Shown: positions 39,618 to 49,214 of the stretch, piece by piece
Layout of the letters: every line of letters starts with the position of its first letter
Position numbering within the stretch: position 1 is the first letter of the stretch
Assembly (NCBI RefSeq): GCF_900100275.1
Contig: NZ_FNET01000027.1
Coordinates: 1-64,000, forward strand
Reading direction: 5' to 3'
DNA: 64,000 nucleotides
Origin: Lentzea albidocapillata subsp. violacea
GTDB lineage: Bacteria; Actinomycetota; Actinomycetes; Mycobacteriales; Pseudonocardiaceae
Notes under the pieces: model-generated
What the model saw: the letters and a program-made list of their open reading frames with translations, nothing else
Databases searched by the model: none
What the model was told of the DNA's origin: nothing
Made by a program: the position numbers and the translations under genes

Positions 39618-41191
39618 CCGGGGCGAACACCGCGATCAACCTGTCCGTCTTCGGCATCTTCGTGCTGCTGACGCTCTACGTCGTCTACCGGGCGTCGACC
39701 CGGAACGTGAGCGCGTCGGACTACTACGCGGCGGGCAGCAGTTTCACGGGCACGCAGAACGGCATCGCGCTCTCGGGCGACTTCCTGTCCGCGGCGTCGT
39801 TCCTGGGCATCTCCGGCGCGATCGCCGTGAACGGCTACGACGGCTTCATGTACTCGATCGGATGGGTCGTCGCCTGGCTGATCGGTTTGATGCTGATCTC
39901 GGAACGGCTGCGCAACACCGGCCGTTTCACCATGGGCGACGTCATGGCGTTCCGTATGCGCCAACGCCCCGTGCGCGCGGCCGCGGCGAACTCGACCCTG
40001 GTCATCTCGCTCTTCTACATGATCGCGCAGATGGCCGGCGCCGGCGGTCTGATGGCACTGCTGCTGGACGTGCACAGCAAGATCGGCCAGGCCATCATCA
40101 TCGCGGTCGTCGGCATCGTCATGGTGCTGTACGTGCTGGTCGGCGGCATGAAGGGCACCACGTGGGTGCAGATCATCAAGGCCGTGCTGCTGCTCCTGAC
40201 CGTGTCGCTGCTGACGATCTTCCTGATCGGCAAGTTCGGCTTCGACTTCTCCTCGATACTCGACCGCGCGGCGCAACGGTCGCCGCTGGGCGAGGCCGTC
40301 CTCTCGCCGGGTGTGAAGTACGGCGCGTCGGACCTGTCGAAAATCGACTTCATCTCGCTGGCCCTGGCGCTTGTTCTCGGCACCGCATCGCTCCCCCACG
40401 TGCTGATGCGCTTCTACACGGTGCCGAACGCCCGTGAGGCGCGTAAGTCCGTCGTGTGGGCCACGTGGATGATGGCGATCTTCTACTCGTGCACGCTGGT
40501 CATCGGCTTCGGCGCCATGGCGCTGGTAGGCACCGACAAGATCAACAGCGCTCCCGGCGGCGAGAACTCGGCGGCGCCGCTGCTGGCGTTCCAGGTCGGC
40601 GGCACGGTCCTGCTGGGCATCGTCTGCGCGGTGGCGTTCGCGACGATCCTCGCCGTGGTCGCGGGCCTGACGCTGACGGCGTCGGCCTCGTTCGCGCACG
40701 ACGTCTACGCCAACGTGATCAAGCACGGCGAGGCCGACCCGCGCGAGGAGGTCCGCGTCGCCCGCATCACCGCCGTGTGCGTGGGCGTGCTGGCGATCGT
40801 CGGCGGCATCGCGGCGAACGGCCAGAACGTCGCCTTCCTGGTCGCTCTGGCCTTCGCCCTGGCCGCGTCCGCGAACCTGCCGACGCTGCTGTACTCGTTG
40901 TTCTGGAAGCGTTTCAACACGCGCGGCACGCTGTGGAGCATCTACGGCGGCCTCACGTCGTGCGTGCTGCTCATCGTCTTCTCGCCCGCGATCTCCGGCT
41001 CGAAGTCGTCGGTGTTCCCGGACGCCGACTTCGCGTTCTTCCCGCTGTCGAACCCCGGCATCGTGTCGATCCCGCTGTCGTTCCTGGCCGGGTTCCTCGG
41101 CACGATCATCGGCGGCGAGAAGGCGGACCCGGCCAAGCAGGCGGAGATGGAGGTGCGCGGCCTGACCGGTATCGGCTCAGGTCTGCGCTAG
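39614..41191 (+). CDS. actP: Sodium:solute symporter, cation/acetate symporter ActP-like
   Basis: 525 aa, about 13 membrane helices. SSS-family motifs: YYAAGSSFTGTQNGIALSGDF near residue 37, then GFMYSIGWVVAW and LPHVLMRFYTVPN. It takes up acetate or other short monocarboxylates with a cation. GTG 39614 overlaps the DUF485 stop. The end overlaps the convergent hydrolase gene by 15 bp. Confidence 0.9.
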   Translation: MTGANTAINLSVFGIFVLLTLYVVYRASTRNVSASDYYAAGSSFTGTQNGIALSGDFLSAASFLGISGAIAVNGYDGFMYSIGWVVAWLIGLMLISERLRNTGRFTMGDVMAFRMRQRPVRAAAANSTLVISLFYMIAQMAGAGGLMALLLDVHSKIGQAIIIAVVGIVMVLYVLVGGMKGTTWVQIIKAVLLLLTVSLLTIFLIGKFGFDFSSILDRAAQRSPLGEAVLSPGVKYGASDLSKIDFISLALALVLGTASLPHVLMRFYTVPNAREARKSVVWATWMMAIFYSCTLVIGFGAMALVGTDKINSAPGGENSAAPLLAFQVGGTVLLGIVCAVAFATILAVVAGLTLTASASFAHDVYANVIKHGEADPREEVRVARITAVCVGVLAIVGGIAANGQNVAFLVALAFALAASANLPTLLYSLFWKRFNTRGTLWSIYGGLTSCVLLIVFSPAISGSKSSVFPDADFAFFPLSNPGIVSIPLSFLAGFLGTIIGGEKADPAKQAEMEVRGLTGIGSGLR

Positions 41192-41962
41192 CAGGTCTTC
41201 GACCGCCTTGTTGAAGAGTGCGGGGCGTTCCAGGTTCGGCATGTGGGCGGCGCCGTCGACCACGACCAGTGTCGAACCCGGAACGCGCTCGCTCATGTAC
41301 TCGGCCGCGCTGACCGGCGTGTACTCGTCGTCGCTGCCGACGATCACCAGCGTCGGCACGGTGATCCCGGTGAGGGTCTCGGTGTAGTCGGGCCGTTCCG
41401 CGCGGCCTCGCAACGCCGCCGCCGCGCCCTCCGGTGGCGCGTCGTGCATCAGCCCCGCGACGAACTCGCCGACCTCCGGGTTGTGCGGCGCCACCATCTT
41501 CCACTTCACCTCGGTGGCGTAGCCGGACATGCCCTCGCGCAGCAGCCGGTCGGCCATGTCGTTGCGGTTGCGGCGGCCGTCCTCGGTCTCGGCCTGCGCG
41601 AACGTGGCGGCGAGGATCAGGCCGCGCAGGCGCTCGGGGAACGTTCGCGCGAACTCCATGACGATCTGCCCGCCCATCGAGAGGCCGCCGAGCACGACCT
41701 TCCTGATGCCGAGGTGGTCGAGCAGCCCCGCGATGTCGGCGGCGAAGACGTCCAGCGGCGTGCTGCCGGGGACGACGGTGGTCTCGCCGTACCCGCGCAG
41801 GTCCGCGGCGATCACGCGCCAGCCGTTCGTGCTGAAGTGCTCGACCTGCGGCCGCCACATCGTGCGGTCGAAGGGATGGCCGTGCACGAGCACCAGCACG
41901 TCGTCACTGGTGCCTTCGTCGTCGTAGCCGATGCTGATGCCGTTGACGCTCGCGGTGGTCAT
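41177..41962 (-). CDS. Alpha/beta hydrolase
   Basis: 261 aa. HGHPFDRTMW oxyanion region, nucleophile elbow GLSMGG near residue 94, acid in GSDDEYTP and catalytic His in GAAHMPN near the end. Substrate unknown; the closest functional analogues are 3-oxoadipate enol-lactonase-like esterases. Last gene of a three-gene minus-strand operon. Confidence 0.9.
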   Translation of the reverse strand: MTTASVNGISIGYDDEGTSDDVLVLVHGHPFDRTMWRPQVEHFSTNGWRVIAADLRGYGETTVVPGSTPLDVFAADIAGLLDHLGIRKVVLGGLSMGGQIVMEFARTFPERLRGLILAATFAQAETEDGRRNRNDMADRLLREGMSGYATEVKWKMVAPHNPEVGEFVAGLMHDAPPEGAAAALRGRAERPDYTETLTGITVPTLVIVGSDDEYTPVSAAEYMSERVPGSTLVVVDGAAHMPNLERPALFNKAVEDLLAQT

Positions 41963-41971
41963 GCTTCGACC

Positions 41972-42820
41972 TTAGCCGCGGGAGGCGGCCTCCTGGATGA
42001 CCTTGCTGAACCGGGCGACAGCCTCGCCGGTCGTGAGCTTGAAGCCCAGCGACGGCTCGGTCAGCTCCAGTTCGAGCAGCAGCGGTTCGCCGTCGGGCCC
42101 CTCGACGACGTCCACGCGGGCGTAGAGGAAGTCGCCGCGCCGCAACGAGAGCAGCTCTGCGGCGACGTCGAGCACCTGCTCGGCGAGCGCGACCTGACGC
42201 GTAGTGGGCTCGATGCCGGCCAGCCGCTCCTCGACGTAGAGCCCTGACTCGGCCTCGGCGAGGCCCTGGGCCAGCATCGGTCCTTTGTGGAACGAGTGGG
42301 AGTAGTCGCCGGCGAAGAACACCAGCGCCGTCTCACCGTGGGCGTCCACACTGGACTGGTACGGCTGCACCAGCGCGGTCACACCGAGGGCTTCCAGGTG
42401 CGCGCGGGCCTCGGCGTGGCCGGTGAACCGGCCGGCACCGCGCGAACCCGCGCCGACCGCCGGCTTCACCACGAACTCGCCGTCCGGGAAGACCGGCTCC
42501 TCCCCCGGCCGCACGACCGCGGTGGGCACGACCGGGACTCCAAGCGCGGCGAGCTCGGCCATGTACGACTTGTCGATGTTCCAGCGGACCACCGGCAGCG
42601 GATTCGCGAGCGTGGGCACGCCGGCGCACCACGCCAGGAACTCGTCCAGGTGGTCGGGGTAATCCCAGGTCGTGCGCAGGACCACGAGGTCCGCCTCGAC
42701 CTCGCCGCCCCACGGCTGCCACTCGACGTCGACGCCGTCGCGCTGGAGGGCGGCGACGAGCGACTCCTCGTCACCGTCTCCCAGGGGCAGCCGGTCACAG
42801 GAGGCGAAGACGACCTTCAC
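41972..42820 (-). CDS. ATP-grasp fold enzyme
   Basis: 282 aa. LRTTWDYPDHLDEFLAW, NKSY-like WNIDKSYM, then the ATP-binding EFVVKPAVGAGSRGAGRF and the metal-binding end RVDVVEGPDGEPLLLELELTEPSL. It resembles small actinobacterial ATP-grasp proteins related to glutathione synthetase; ligation of a carboxylate to an amine or thiol is expected. GTG 42820 overlaps the upstream gene stop as GTGA. Confidence 0.85.
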   Translation of the reverse strand: MKVVFASCDRLPLGDGDEESLVAALQRDGVDVEWQPWGGEVEADLVVLRTTWDYPDHLDEFLAWCAGVPTLANPLPVVRWNIDKSYMAELAALGVPVVPTAVVRPGEEPVFPDGEFVVKPAVGAGSRGAGRFTGHAEARAHLEALGVTALVQPYQSSVDAHGETALVFFAGDYSHSFHKGPMLAQGLAEAESGLYVEERLAGIEPTTRQVALAEQVLDVAAELLSLRRGDFLYARVDVVEGPDGEPLLLELELTEPSLGFKLTTGEAVARFSKVIQEAASRG

Positions 42821-43107
42821 GACTGCATCCGAGCCATCTTGCGGCGGTGCGCGGGGCCGATCGTGGTGGCGGCGGTGGTCTCGCGGTCCCATTCGGCCTG
42901 CTCGACGCCGTCCGCGGCTTCGACGGCCGTGGTGGCGGACTCGACGTCCTTCACCATCACGTCGCCCATGGCGCCGTCCGCGCCGACCAGCACGATCCGC
43001 GCGCCTGCCCGGCCGATCGGTTCGACGACGGCCCGGACCGGCGTGCCCTCCTTGCCGTGGGCCTTCACGAACTCGGCGATGCGCTTCTGGGTGGTGTGAT
43101 CAGACAT
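42817..43107 (-). CDS. Conserved hypothetical protein
   Basis: 96 aa. VRAVVEPIGRAGARIVLVGADGAMGDVMVKDVESA in the centre looks like a small beta-rich domain. The C terminus is basic (RRKMARMQS). No known motif. ATG 43107 is set by the family-like start MSDHTTQKRIAEFVKAHG; the longer frame upstream runs into the divergent DUF885 gene. First gene of the operon, with only 36 bp to the divergent start. Confidence 0.72.
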   Translation of the reverse strand: MSDHTTQKRIAEFVKAHGKEGTPVRAVVEPIGRAGARIVLVGADGAMGDVMVKDVESATTAVEAADGVEQAEWDRETTAATTIGPAHRRKMARMQS

Positions 43108-43143
43108 CCCCACACTGTAAAACCAGCGGGTAGCTTCGGTCGG

Positions 43144-44730
43144 GTGACCACCGACACGCTCACGTCGTTCCTCTCGTGGTACTTCGACCACCACCCCGCC
43201 CACGCCGCCGGAGCCGGCTCGCTTCCGCACTACTCGACGTTCGGGGACTTCTCCGCGGCGGCGTTCGAGCAGCGGGCCAGGGAGAGGGAGACCTGGCTGG
43301 CACGGCTGGAGGCGACGCCGAGGTCGGTGGACCGCGATCTCGCCGTGTCGGTGCTGCGCGGGGCGTCGGCGATGGAGGCGTGGCCGGGCTGGCGGCGGGA
43401 CCCGCACGAGTACACCGGGATGATCTTCTTCGGGTTGCTCGGGCCGTTCCTGCACGGGTTGCTGCCCGAGGCCGAGCTCGTCACGTCGACCGTCGCCAAG
43501 CTGCGCGAGGTGCCGTCGGTGCTCGCCGCCGCCGAAGCGAACCTCGACGCGTCGCTGGCGTCGTCACTGGTCGTGCTGCGCACGCTCGGTCAGGTGCGGA
43601 CGGGGCGCGCGTTCCTGCTGGACCAGCTGCCGCAGCAGGTGTCGTCACCCGAACTGCGCGCGACGCTGGTCGCGGCCGCCGTCCCCGCGGCCGACGCGTT
43701 CGACCGGCACGCGGTGTTCCTGGAGGACCTCGCCGTGCGGGCCGGCGGCGACTGGCGGATGGGCGAGAAGCTCTACTCGACCCTGTTGCAGGACAAGGAG
43801 TTGCTGGGCTACGGAGCACCGGAGCTGCACCAGCGCGGGCAGGACGCCTACGCGGCGCTGGAGGCCGAACTGGCCGAGCTGGCGGGGTCGCCGGACTGGC
43901 GTGCGGTGATGAGCTCGTTGCAGGACGACCACCCGCCGACCCTGGAGGCGATGCGCGCGGAGTACGAGGCGGAGACCTCACGGGCGCGTGCCGCGCTGAT
44001 AGAGCACTCGCTGGTGACGATGCCCGAGGGCGAGGACTGCCAGGTGGTCGGGTCGCCGCCGTTCCAGCGGGCGCTCATGTCGGTCGCGAGCTACCTCGGG
44101 CCGCCGGCGCTGACCTCGAAGCGGACCGGTTTCTTCTTCGTGCCGTTCACGCCCGACGGAGCGTCGGACGAGCAGATCACGCAACGCCTGCGCACCAACT
44201 CGCGGTCGCAGCTGCCGACGATCTCCGTGCATGAGGCCTATCCCGGCCACCACTGGCATTCGGCGTGGCTGGCGGCGCAGGGCCCGGCGCACCCGCTGCG
44301 CAAGGTGTTCCGGACGTCGTACTTCTCCGAGGGCTGGGCGCTGTACTCGGAGAAGCTGCTGCGCTCGGTCGGGTACTACACGTCCCGGGGCGCCCTGATG
44401 AGCCACGTCGAGGCGCGGCTGTTCCGGGCAGCCCGGATGATCGTCGACACGGCGCTGCACTGTGGCGACATGACTCCCGCCGAGGCCGAGTCGTTCATGG
44501 TGACGCGCACGGCCCTGACGCCGGGCACCGCCACCGGCGAGGTGAAGCGGTACTGCGCGTGGCCGACGCAGGCGCCGTCGTACCTGACCGGGGCGTTGGA
44601 GATCGACCTGATCCGCGACGAGTACCTGGCCGCGGGGCTGGGGTCGTTGCGGGACTTCCACGACCGGATCGCGGGGTCCGGCGCGCTGCCGCTGGGGCTC
44701 GCGCGCCGGGTCGCCCTCGGGGAGGACTAG
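43144..44730 (+). CDS. DUF885 metallopeptidase-like protein
   Basis: 528 aa. The zinc-site motif HEAYPGHHW near residue 363 and the downstream EGWALYSE match DUF885 proteins, which are thought to be zinc-dependent peptidases. GTG 43144 (TTDTLTSFLSWYFDHHP). No signal peptide, so probably cytoplasmic. The 3' end overlaps the convergent glycoside hydrolase by 4 bp. Confidence 0.9.
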   Translation: MTTDTLTSFLSWYFDHHPAHAAGAGSLPHYSTFGDFSAAAFEQRARERETWLARLEATPRSVDRDLAVSVLRGASAMEAWPGWRRDPHEYTGMIFFGLLGPFLHGLLPEAELVTSTVAKLREVPSVLAAAEANLDASLASSLVVLRTLGQVRTGRAFLLDQLPQQVSSPELRATLVAAAVPAADAFDRHAVFLEDLAVRAGGDWRMGEKLYSTLLQDKELLGYGAPELHQRGQDAYAALEAELAELAGSPDWRAVMSSLQDDHPPTLEAMRAEYEAETSRARAALIEHSLVTMPEGEDCQVVGSPPFQRALMSVASYLGPPALTSKRTGFFFVPFTPDGASDEQITQRLRTNSRSQLPTISVHEAYPGHHWHSAWLAAQGPAHPLRKVFRTSYFSEGWALYSEKLLRSVGYYTSRGALMSHVEARLFRAARMIVDTALHCGDMTPAEAESFMVTRTALTPGTATGEVKRYCAWPTQAPSYLTGALEIDLIRDEYLAAGLGSLRDFHDRIAGSGALPLGLARRVALGED

Positions 44731-45515
44731 GCGGGTGCGTAGGCGCGGCCCGCCGCCGTCAGCGCCGTGCCGGTGGACAGTCCGGTCGGGCTGGTCCTGC
44801 TGGACAGCGTGAACCACGCGTAGCGCTCCACGAAGGACAGCCCGTTGAGCATCCTGGTCGACGCGGTGATGAACGCGGTCTGCTGCTGCTGGCTCGGGTA
44901 GACCGCACGGCCGGAACGCCAGTCGATCAGCGCGTACTCGGTGAGCCAGATCGGCTTCTGGTAACGGTTGTACACGTTGCGCAGGTACGACTCCAGGTGC
45001 CCGGTGGCCCTGTCGGAGAAGTCCTGGCCGTACCAGTGGATCGGGATGAAGTCGACGCGGAGGTTGCGCGCCTTCGCCCCCGCCATGAACCGGTCGAGCC
45101 AGCCGCCCGCGACGTCACCGCCGAACGCGACCCCCGGCGCGCCGAGCCTCAGGCCGGTGCTCTGCAGGCGTGGCCACAGGTCCAGCGCGCGTTCGACGGT
45201 CATGTTCGCCTGGCCGGCCATGTCGGGTTCGTTGAACCCCAGCAACTGCCGGCCGTTGGCCTTCGCCCTGTTCAGCTCGGCGTCGGTGACGCTGGCCGCG
45301 CCCCAGATCATGGGGACGAACTCGGCGTTGCTCTGGATTCCGCGCCGGTCCGAGGCCCAGGTGTAGTACCAGCGGGCGTCGAGCGCGGTCATGGCGGCGC
45401 CGGCCGGACCGGGGTCGTCGGCGGCGTTCACGCCCTTCTTGGCGGAGGCCGCGTGGGATGGAAGCGCTCCCACCAGTAGCAGCAATGCGATCAGCAGCAG
45501 GGATGTTTTTCGCAT
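44727..45515 (-). CDS. Secreted glycoside hydrolase, GH128-like (Asl1 catalytic core)
   Basis: 262 aa. Signal peptide MRKTSLLLIALLLLVGALPSHAASA, then YYTWASDRRGIQ, the acid/base motif GFNEPDMAG and the nucleophile motif LTEYALIDW of the glycosyl hydrolase catalytic core (PF11790). GH128 enzymes cleave beta-1,3-glucans, so a fungal cell-wall target is likely. ATG 45515. Confidence 0.88.
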   Translation of the reverse strand: MRKTSLLLIALLLLVGALPSHAASAKKGVNAADDPGPAGAAMTALDARWYYTWASDRRGIQSNAEFVPMIWGAASVTDAELNRAKANGRQLLGFNEPDMAGQANMTVERALDLWPRLQSTGLRLGAPGVAFGGDVAGGWLDRFMAGAKARNLRVDFIPIHWYGQDFSDRATGHLESYLRNVYNRYQKPIWLTEYALIDWRSGRAVYPSQQQQTAFITASTRMLNGLSFVERYAWFTLSSRTSPTGLSTGTALTAAGRAYAPA

Positions 45516-45688
45516 GGACCGGTCGTACCAGCGCTGAGTGCGGTCTGTCGCTGTGGGTACACCGCACGCGGGCGGAACGGGCCGGCTGCCGTCATGCTGG
45601 AGGACGGCGGTGGGTTCCCAATCGGTGGGAGCGGGAACATCGGGGCCGAGGCCTGGGTTGACCGGGTTGAGTCGATCAAGGAGGACAG

Positions 45689-46630
45689 ATGCCCAAGGCA
45701 GTGGTGGTGCGTTCGGCCGGTGGCCCCGAGGTGCTGGAGCACACGGACGTGCCGTCGCCCGTGCCCGGTGACGGCGATCTGCTGGTGAAGGTGAGCGCCG
45801 CGGGCGTCAACTACATCGACACCTACCAGCGCAGCGGCCAGTACCCGCTGACGTTGCCCACCGCCCTGGGACTCGAAGGCGCCGGCGAGGTCGTGGCGAG
45901 CAACTCCCCGGACTTCGCCGCCGGCGACAAGGTCGCGTGGATGGGCGTGCTGGGCAGCTACGCGTCCGAGGTCGTGGTGCCGGCCGCGTCGGCCGTGCGG
46001 GTGCCGGACGGGCTGGACGTCGAACTGGCCGCGGCCTCGCTGCTGCAGGGCATCACGGCGCACTACCTGACCCACTCGACGTACGTGGTGAAGGAAGGCG
46101 ACCGGGTTCTCGTGCACGCGGCGGCCGGTGGCGTCGGCCTGCTGCTGACGCAGTGGGCGAAGTCGAAGGGTGCCACCGTCGTCGCGACGGTGTCGACCGA
46201 CGAGAAGGAGGCGTTGGCCCGCGAGGCCGGGGCCGACCAGGTGCTGCGGTACGGGGACTTCGCCTCGCGGATCGAGAAGGTCGACGTCGTCTATGACGGC
46301 GTCGGCGCCGACACGTTCGACCAGTCGCTGGCGTCGCTGAAGCCGCGCGGCATGCTGGCGCTGTTCGGGGCCTCGTCCGGGCCGGTGCCGCCGGTGGACC
46401 CGCAGCGGCTCAACGCGGCCGGGTCCGTGTACCTGACGCGGCCGTCGACCGGGGCGTACCTGCTCGACCGCGCGGAACTCGACTGGCGGGCGTCCGACCT
46501 GTTCGGCGCGATCGCGGCGGGAACGCTGAACATCAGGATCGGCGGCCGGTACAAGCTGGAGGAGGCGGCGCAGGCGCACACCGACCTGCAGTCGCGCCGG
46601 ACGACCGGCAAGCTGCTGCTCCTGCCCTGA
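45689..46630 (+). CDS. qor: Quinone oxidoreductase (zinc-independent MDR family)
   Basis: 313 aa. GroES-like N terminus (VNYIDTYQRSGQYP), then the NADPH motif VHAAAGGVGLLLTQWAK near residue 147. It reduces quinones with NADPH. AGGAGG lies 4 nt before ATG 45689. A qor gene also sits between ctaA and ctaB in mycobacteria (Rv1454c), so it is part of the ancestral order within this otherwise accessory block. Confidence 0.9.
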   Translation: MPKAVVVRSAGGPEVLEHTDVPSPVPGDGDLLVKVSAAGVNYIDTYQRSGQYPLTLPTALGLEGAGEVVASNSPDFAAGDKVAWMGVLGSYASEVVVPAASAVRVPDGLDVELAAASLLQGITAHYLTHSTYVVKEGDRVLVHAAAGGVGLLLTQWAKSKGATVVATVSTDEKEALAREAGADQVLRYGDFASRIEKVDVVYDGVGADTFDQSLASLKPRGMLALFGASSGPVPPVDPQRLNAAGSVYLTRPSTGAYLLDRAELDWRASDLFGAIAAGTLNIRIGGRYKLEEAAQAHTDLQSRRTTGKLLLLP

Positions 46631-46640
46631 GCCCAGACCA

Positions 46641-46680
46641 AAACGGGCCCCCGGTGCTCCGGGGGCCCGTTTCGCTTTTC
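46641..46680. terminator. Bidirectional terminator between qor and the FKBP gene
   Basis: ACGGGCCCCCGG (46643-46654) and CCGGGGGCCCGT (46659-46670) form a 12-bp stem with a TGCT loop, flanked by TTTCGCTTTT on one side and AAAA on the other. It lies between two convergent genes. Confidence 0.85.
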
Positions 46681-46683
46681 GGA

Positions 46684-47217
46684 TCAGGCGGCGGGGGTGA
46701 CCTTCACGCCGTCGATGACGAAGACGAGCGTCTCGTTCGCCTTGATGCCCTGGCCGCCGGGGCCGTAGCCCTTCTCCGGCGGCACGATCAGCAGGCGGCG
46801 GCCCTTCTCCTTGAGGCCGACGATGCCCTCGTTCCAGCCGTCGATGACCGGCGCCTGGCCGACGTTCTCGACGTCGAACGGCGCGCCGCGCTGGAAGGAG
46901 CTGTCCTTCACCTTCTTGTCGGAGAAGGTCGTGAGCTGGTAGTTGACCGTGGCCGTCGTGCCCGCCGTCACCTCGGCGCCGGTGCCCACCACCAGGTCCT
47001 TGATGATGAGCTCGCTGGTGGGCTTGCAGCTCGGGATCTCGACCTTGGGCGCCGACCCGAAGTCGCCGGTGACCTTGAAGTCGTCGGCCGTGCAGGGGTT
47101 CGTGGGCGCGGCGGCGGCCGGCGACGATCCGCCGGCCGAGGGCTGGGCCGACCCGGCGCACCCGGCGAGGCCGGTGGCCGCAAGCGCCACAGAAGCGATG
47201 AGCAGGACGTTACGCAT
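46684..47217 (-). CDS. Lipoprotein FKBP-type peptidyl-prolyl isomerase
   Basis: 177 aa. Signal with lipobox LAGC near residue 19-22, a Ser/Pro/Ala tether, then an FKBP domain: IKDLVVGTGAEVTAGTTATVNYQL, FDVENVGQAPVIDGWNEGI, KGRRLLIVPPEKGYG and NETLVFVIDGVKV. It folds exported proteins at the outer face of the membrane. ATG 47217 is the start that gives a proper signal peptide. Confidence 0.92.
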   Translation of the reverse strand: MRNVLLIASVALAATGLAGCAGSAQPSAGGSSPAAAAPTNPCTADDFKVTGDFGSAPKVEIPSCKPTSELIIKDLVVGTGAEVTAGTTATVNYQLTTFSDKKVKDSSFQRGAPFDVENVGQAPVIDGWNEGIVGLKEKGRRLLIVPPEKGYGPGGQGIKANETLVFVIDGVKVTPAA

Positions 47218-47547
47218 GGTGGGTGAGGGTATTCGGACGGGTGTGAGCGGCGTGTAGCAACCCTCGCGGCCGTCCGGACCAGGACACCCGGCATGGGTGC
47301 ATGTGGGTGGGGTGGTCACGCTCGTCCGACCCGTTCGGAGGCGGCGGCGACGGCGCGTCACCGAAGTGCACGAGTACGGGCCGACGACCGGGCTCAAGGG
47401 CACTTATTCCGGTCCTGAATGTCGCACGAATAGCAGCTTCCTTATCTTTTGACCGACGCGTACAGTAACTCCTCGCACTTGATCGCACACCCAGCGCATT
47501 CGTCCGTTCGGGTAGCGGCCAATCTGGTGACTCGGGAGGTGGCACAC
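47218..47547. other. 330-bp gap between divergent genes
   Basis: Contains the 5' regions of the FKBP gene (minus) and of the membrane-protein gene (plus). A GGGAGG ribosome binding site for the latter is at about 47534-47539. I see no RNA gene, no repeat and no convincing promoter pair. Confidence 0.5.
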
Positions 47548-48552
47548 GTGTCCGCGGAGGCCGGAGGCATCCGCAGCAACCTGATCCAGGAGTTGTTCTG
47601 GACCCGGACCGGGTTGCTCCTCCTCATACTCGTCGTGACGTCGGGTGCGTCGCTGGCCATTTCCAGTCAAATGGATTCCGGTGCAGCGAGAAACCTGCTG
47701 ACGGCAGTGGGTACGGGCACGCTGATTTCCGCGGTGGTGAGCTTCACGCAGACGTTGATCACGTCGAAAGCGGCGCAGAAGGCACTGCTGGCTCCGGTCA
47801 TCGAGGAGAGCCGCAAGGCGCTCAAAGAGCTCACCCAGGAGTATCGGGCACTCGATCGGGAGTTCTTCCCCAGTCACGTGTTCGAGCCGACCGCGAAGCC
47901 GGACCCGGTGTTCAACCAGCTCATGATGCAGGACCTGGAACGCACCCGGCTGTACTGCTTCCGCGGGTTCGCCGGCCGGTACGCGGCGGGCAGGGTGCTG
48001 CTCAGCCAGACGGAGTGCGAGCTCAGGGCCGTGCTGGCCGACCCACGCGATGACAACGCCATCAGCGGGCGGGCGCGGTACCTGCTGCGCAACGAGGGCG
48101 CGGACGGCGACTACGACGAGATCCAGGAACGGCTCAAGGAACAGATCGGGATTGGACTCGTCGGGCTCTACGCGGCCCGCAGCCGCTGCACGAGAATCGA
48201 CGTCACGATCGTTTCGGATCCGCCGCTCGACCGGCTCGAGCTGTTCGACGACTCCGCGTGGCTCACGCTCTACAGCAACACCGCGGGAGTGCTCAGGCCC
48301 TATCCGCGCACGCTCAGGTTCACCGAGAGTTCGTTCCTTTACGCGATGGAACGCGCGGAGTTCCTGCGCATCAGCAATTCCAAAGCCGGCTACCACTTCA
48401 CCATCACGCCGGCGACGACGCGGAACGACTTCATCGCGCTGTTCGAGAAGATCACCGGCGAGACACTCACCCAGGACGGTTTCAAGGAACTCCAAGGCAA
48501 GTTCCACGCATTCCGTCGCGAATTCTCCGCATCTGCTCAGTTGAGGAGCTGA
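47548..48552 (+). CDS. Two-span membrane protein with unknown C-terminal domain
   Basis: 334 aa from GTG 47548, which has GGGAGG 8 nt upstream. Two hydrophobic helices (about 19-36 and 47-70) anchor a cytoplasmic domain of about 260 residues. The domain order LERTRLYCFRGFAGRYAAGRVLL, CELRAVLADP, then DEIQERLKEQIGIGLVGLY suggests a phospholipase-D-like alpha/beta fold, but no HKD motif is seen. I do not recognise the family. It is followed after 6 bp by the cupin-like gene. Confidence 0.75.
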   Translation: MSAEAGGIRSNLIQELFWTRTGLLLLILVVTSGASLAISSQMDSGAARNLLTAVGTGTLISAVVSFTQTLITSKAAQKALLAPVIEESRKALKELTQEYRALDREFFPSHVFEPTAKPDPVFNQLMMQDLERTRLYCFRGFAGRYAAGRVLLSQTECELRAVLADPRDDNAISGRARYLLRNEGADGDYDEIQERLKEQIGIGLVGLYAARSRCTRIDVTIVSDPPLDRLELFDDSAWLTLYSNTAGVLRPYPRTLRFTESSFLYAMERAEFLRISNSKAGYHFTITPATTRNDFIALFEKITGETLTQDGFKELQGKFHAFRREFSASAQLRS

Positions 48553-48558
48553 TCGATC

Positions 48559-49206
48559 TTGCTAGCCGAGTTCACCGGGTTGTCCGCGCTCGAGGAGCTC
48601 GCCGCCCGGGTGAAGCGCGCCGAATTTCCCGTCGTGGACCATTGGGCCGATGTCGGCACGTGGTTCACCGAATGGGCGGCCCGGCCCGAGCTGCGCAGAG
48701 AGCTTCGCGCGTACATCGACGCGCTCACCCCCCAGCAGGCGACCTGGGTGATCGCGCACTCACGCGAGACGACGACGCACTACGCGTGGCGCCTGAGGGA
48801 CGAGGCGGACGAACCGTTCACGTTCTGGCTGCACGAGTACAAGCCGCTGGCGGACTGGCGGGCCGGCTACGCCGACTCGGTGCACAACCACCGCTACCAC
48901 TTCTGCACCACGATCCTGAGCGGCGCCTACCTGCACGAACGTTTCGACGCCCGGCTCGGCATCGGCGGCCGCACCATCGTCGGCACGGAGCTCACGAACC
49001 GCACCCAGTGCACCGAGGGCGCCACCGGGATGATGCTCGCGCATGAGTTCCACCGCATCCCGCGAGCAGCAGACGGAACCATGACGTTCCTGGTCAAGTC
49101 ACGTGCCGTGAACCCGTGGAGCCTCAGCTACGACCCGGACACCGGAATCAGCCACCGCCACGTGCCGGTGGAGGACCGACTGGAGGATCTGACGAACCAC
49201 CTCTGA
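48559..49206 (+). CDS. Cupin-fold (cysteine dioxygenase-like) protein
   Basis: 215 aa. An N-terminal helical segment precedes a beta-barrel with HNHRYHFCTTILSGAYLHERF (two His of a metal site at about 112-116 and a later His) and AHEFHRI as the second cupin motif. This looks like a thiol-dioxygenase-type cupin; substrate unknown. It begins with TTG 48559, 10 nt after GAGGAG, which makes the start moderately certain. Same operon as the membrane protein. Confidence 0.65.
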   Translation: MLAEFTGLSALEELAARVKRAEFPVVDHWADVGTWFTEWAARPELRRELRAYIDALTPQQATWVIAHSRETTTHYAWRLRDEADEPFTFWLHEYKPLADWRAGYADSVHNHRYHFCTTILSGAYLHERFDARLGIGGRTIVGTELTNRTQCTEGATGMMLAHEFHRIPRAADGTMTFLVKSRAVNPWSLSYDPDTGISHRHVPVEDRLEDLTNHL

Positions 49207-49214
49207 AGCCCCGC